Below are positions 63,289 to 64,000 of a stretch of DNA of 64,000 nt, in pieces. The notes under the pieces were generated by a model, which saw only the letters and a program-made list of their open reading frames with translations, was not told where the DNA came from and searched no databases. Origin of the DNA: SZAS-79 sp964599095. GTDB taxonomy: Bacteria; Pseudomonadota; Gammaproteobacteria; Burkholderiales; SG8-39. The stretch spans positions 186,001 through 250,000 of the forward strand of contig CAZREB010000001.1 in the NCBI GenBank assembly GCA_964599095.1, given 5' to 3'. Position numbers and translations under genes: made by a program. Numbering within the stretch: the stretch's first letter is position 1; every line of letters begins with the position of its first letter.

Positions 63289-64000
63289 TGCGCCGCTACA
63301 TCCTCGCCCGGCTCGCATGGGCCGGGCCGATCGTGCTCGCGATCGTCGTCGTCACGTTCCTGATCATCCATATCGTCCCGGGCGACCCGATCCAGGCACT
63401 GGTAGGCGACTTCCCGACACCGCCGGGTTATGCCGAGCAGGTCCGCAAGGACTTCGGCCTCGACCAGCCGGTGGCCACGCAACTGTGGCTGTACCTGTCG
63501 AACCTCGCAAAGGGCAACCTCGGTTTCTCGTTCTCCAACCGGCAGCCGGTGCTCGGCTTGGTGCTCGACCGTGCCCAGTACACGCTGCTCATCATGATTC
63601 CGGCACTCACGCTGGCGGCCCTCGCCGGCGTTGCGATGGCGCTTGCCGCCGCGCCGCGCGCCGGCGGCCTTCTTGACAGCGGGATCACGGCCCTCAGCGT
63701 GGCCGGCTTCTCGATCCCGATCTTCTGGCTCGGTCAGATTCTCGTCATCGCGCTCGCGATCCAGCTGCCATGGCTTCCCGCGCAGGGCATGGTCTCGGCA
63801 CGCGAGACGCTGCAGGGCTGGCCGTGGGTGCGCGACGTTCTCTGGCACATGGTGCTGCCGGTGTTCAGCATCACGATCTTCTACGTCGCAATCGTGGCGC
63901 GGGTCGCACGGGCGAGTGTGCTCGAAGCGCTGTCGCAGGATTTCGTGCTGACCGCACGGGCCAAGGGCCTGTCGCGCCGGTCCGTGCTCTGGCAGCACGT
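63288..64000 (+). CDS. ABC transporter permease, DppB-like (3' end outside window)
   Basis: Open from a GTG at 63288 (TAGTG overlap with the MmgE/PrpD stop) to the end of the window, at least 237 residues. First helix RLAWAGPIVLAIVVVTFLII, then HIVPGDPIQALVG as in DppB proteins; LDQPVATQLWLYLSNLAKGN; and the EAA loop SQDFVLTARAKGLSRRSVLW at the very end. It is the membrane partner of the binding protein at 60300. The DppC-like permease and ATPases presumably follow beyond the window. Confidence 0.92.
   Translation, partial: MRRYILARLAWAGPIVLAIVVVTFLIIHIVPGDPIQALVGDFPTPPGYAEQVRKDFGLDQPVATQLWLYLSNLAKGNLGFSFSNRQPVLGLVLDRAQYTLLIMIPALTLAALAGVAMALAAAPRAGGLLDSGITALSVAGFSIPIFWLGQILVIALAIQLPWLPAQGMVSARETLQGWPWVRDVLWHMVLPVFSITIFYVAIVARVARASVLEALSQDFVLTARAKGLSRRSVLWQH

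Overview
The window comes from a GC-rich proteobacterium, most likely a betaproteobacterium of Burkholderiales type. The evidence is the order yicC-gmk-rpoZ-spoT, the block ruvC-ruvA-ruvB-rhomboid-ybgC-tolQRAB-pal-cpoB-queC, and a TctC/Bug-type binding protein. Two runs of exactly 100 N show that it is a scaffold from a draft or metagenome assembly. Each run lies inside a short tandem repeat.

Layout. 1-3607 (+): end of yicC, then gmk, rpoZ and spoT. 3618-32726: a roughly 29-kb glycosylation island between spoT and a tRNA-Lys gene (32878-32953, -). It has three transcription blocks. A minus-strand pair (7510 to 3618) encodes two HMW1C-like glycosyltransferases. A plus-strand block (7596-18496), visibly more AT-rich from about 11000 on, encodes methyltransferases, an oxidoreductase, a GT2 enzyme, a DUF616/TOD1 protein, a WbqC-like protein, two phytanoyl-CoA-dioxygenase-like oxygenases, a glycosidase-like propeller and a sugar acyltransferase. 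A tightly packed ten-gene minus-strand operon (32726 to 18612) runs from an RmlC-like epimerase through an NAD-epimerase, methyltransferases, a GT2, two TPR-OGT/SPINDLY proteins and a DegT aminotransferase to two more HMW1C-like enzymes. That makes six predicted cytosolic GT41-family glycosyltransferases in one locus, with no recognisable acceptor protein.

33032-43093 (-): queC, the Tol-Pal envelope system, ybgC, a rhomboid protease, ruvBAC and yebC. 43140-50106 (+): a YjgR/DUF853 ATPase, an EamA exporter, the ABC-F protein YbiT, an SDR, a TauD-type oxygenase and a Bug binding protein. 50514-56115 (+): a complete oligopeptide/nickel-type ABC transporter. Then come an MFS carrier (-), a fatty-acid desaturase (+) and a GNAT (-). 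59058-64000 (+): methylaspartate ammonia-lyase, a second family-5 binding protein, an MmgE/PrpD protein and the start of a DppB-type permease. This last group looks like an uptake-and-catabolism operon that leaves the window.

Working hypothesis for the island: the NDP-sugar enzymes (RmlC, epimerase, DegT, Gfo/Idh, C-methyltransferases, acyltransferase) make unusual or methylated sugars, and the GT41/GT2 enzymes put them on a protein or glycan. The GT41 family assignment rests on motifs that can be read directly. The sugar identity and the acceptor are unknown.
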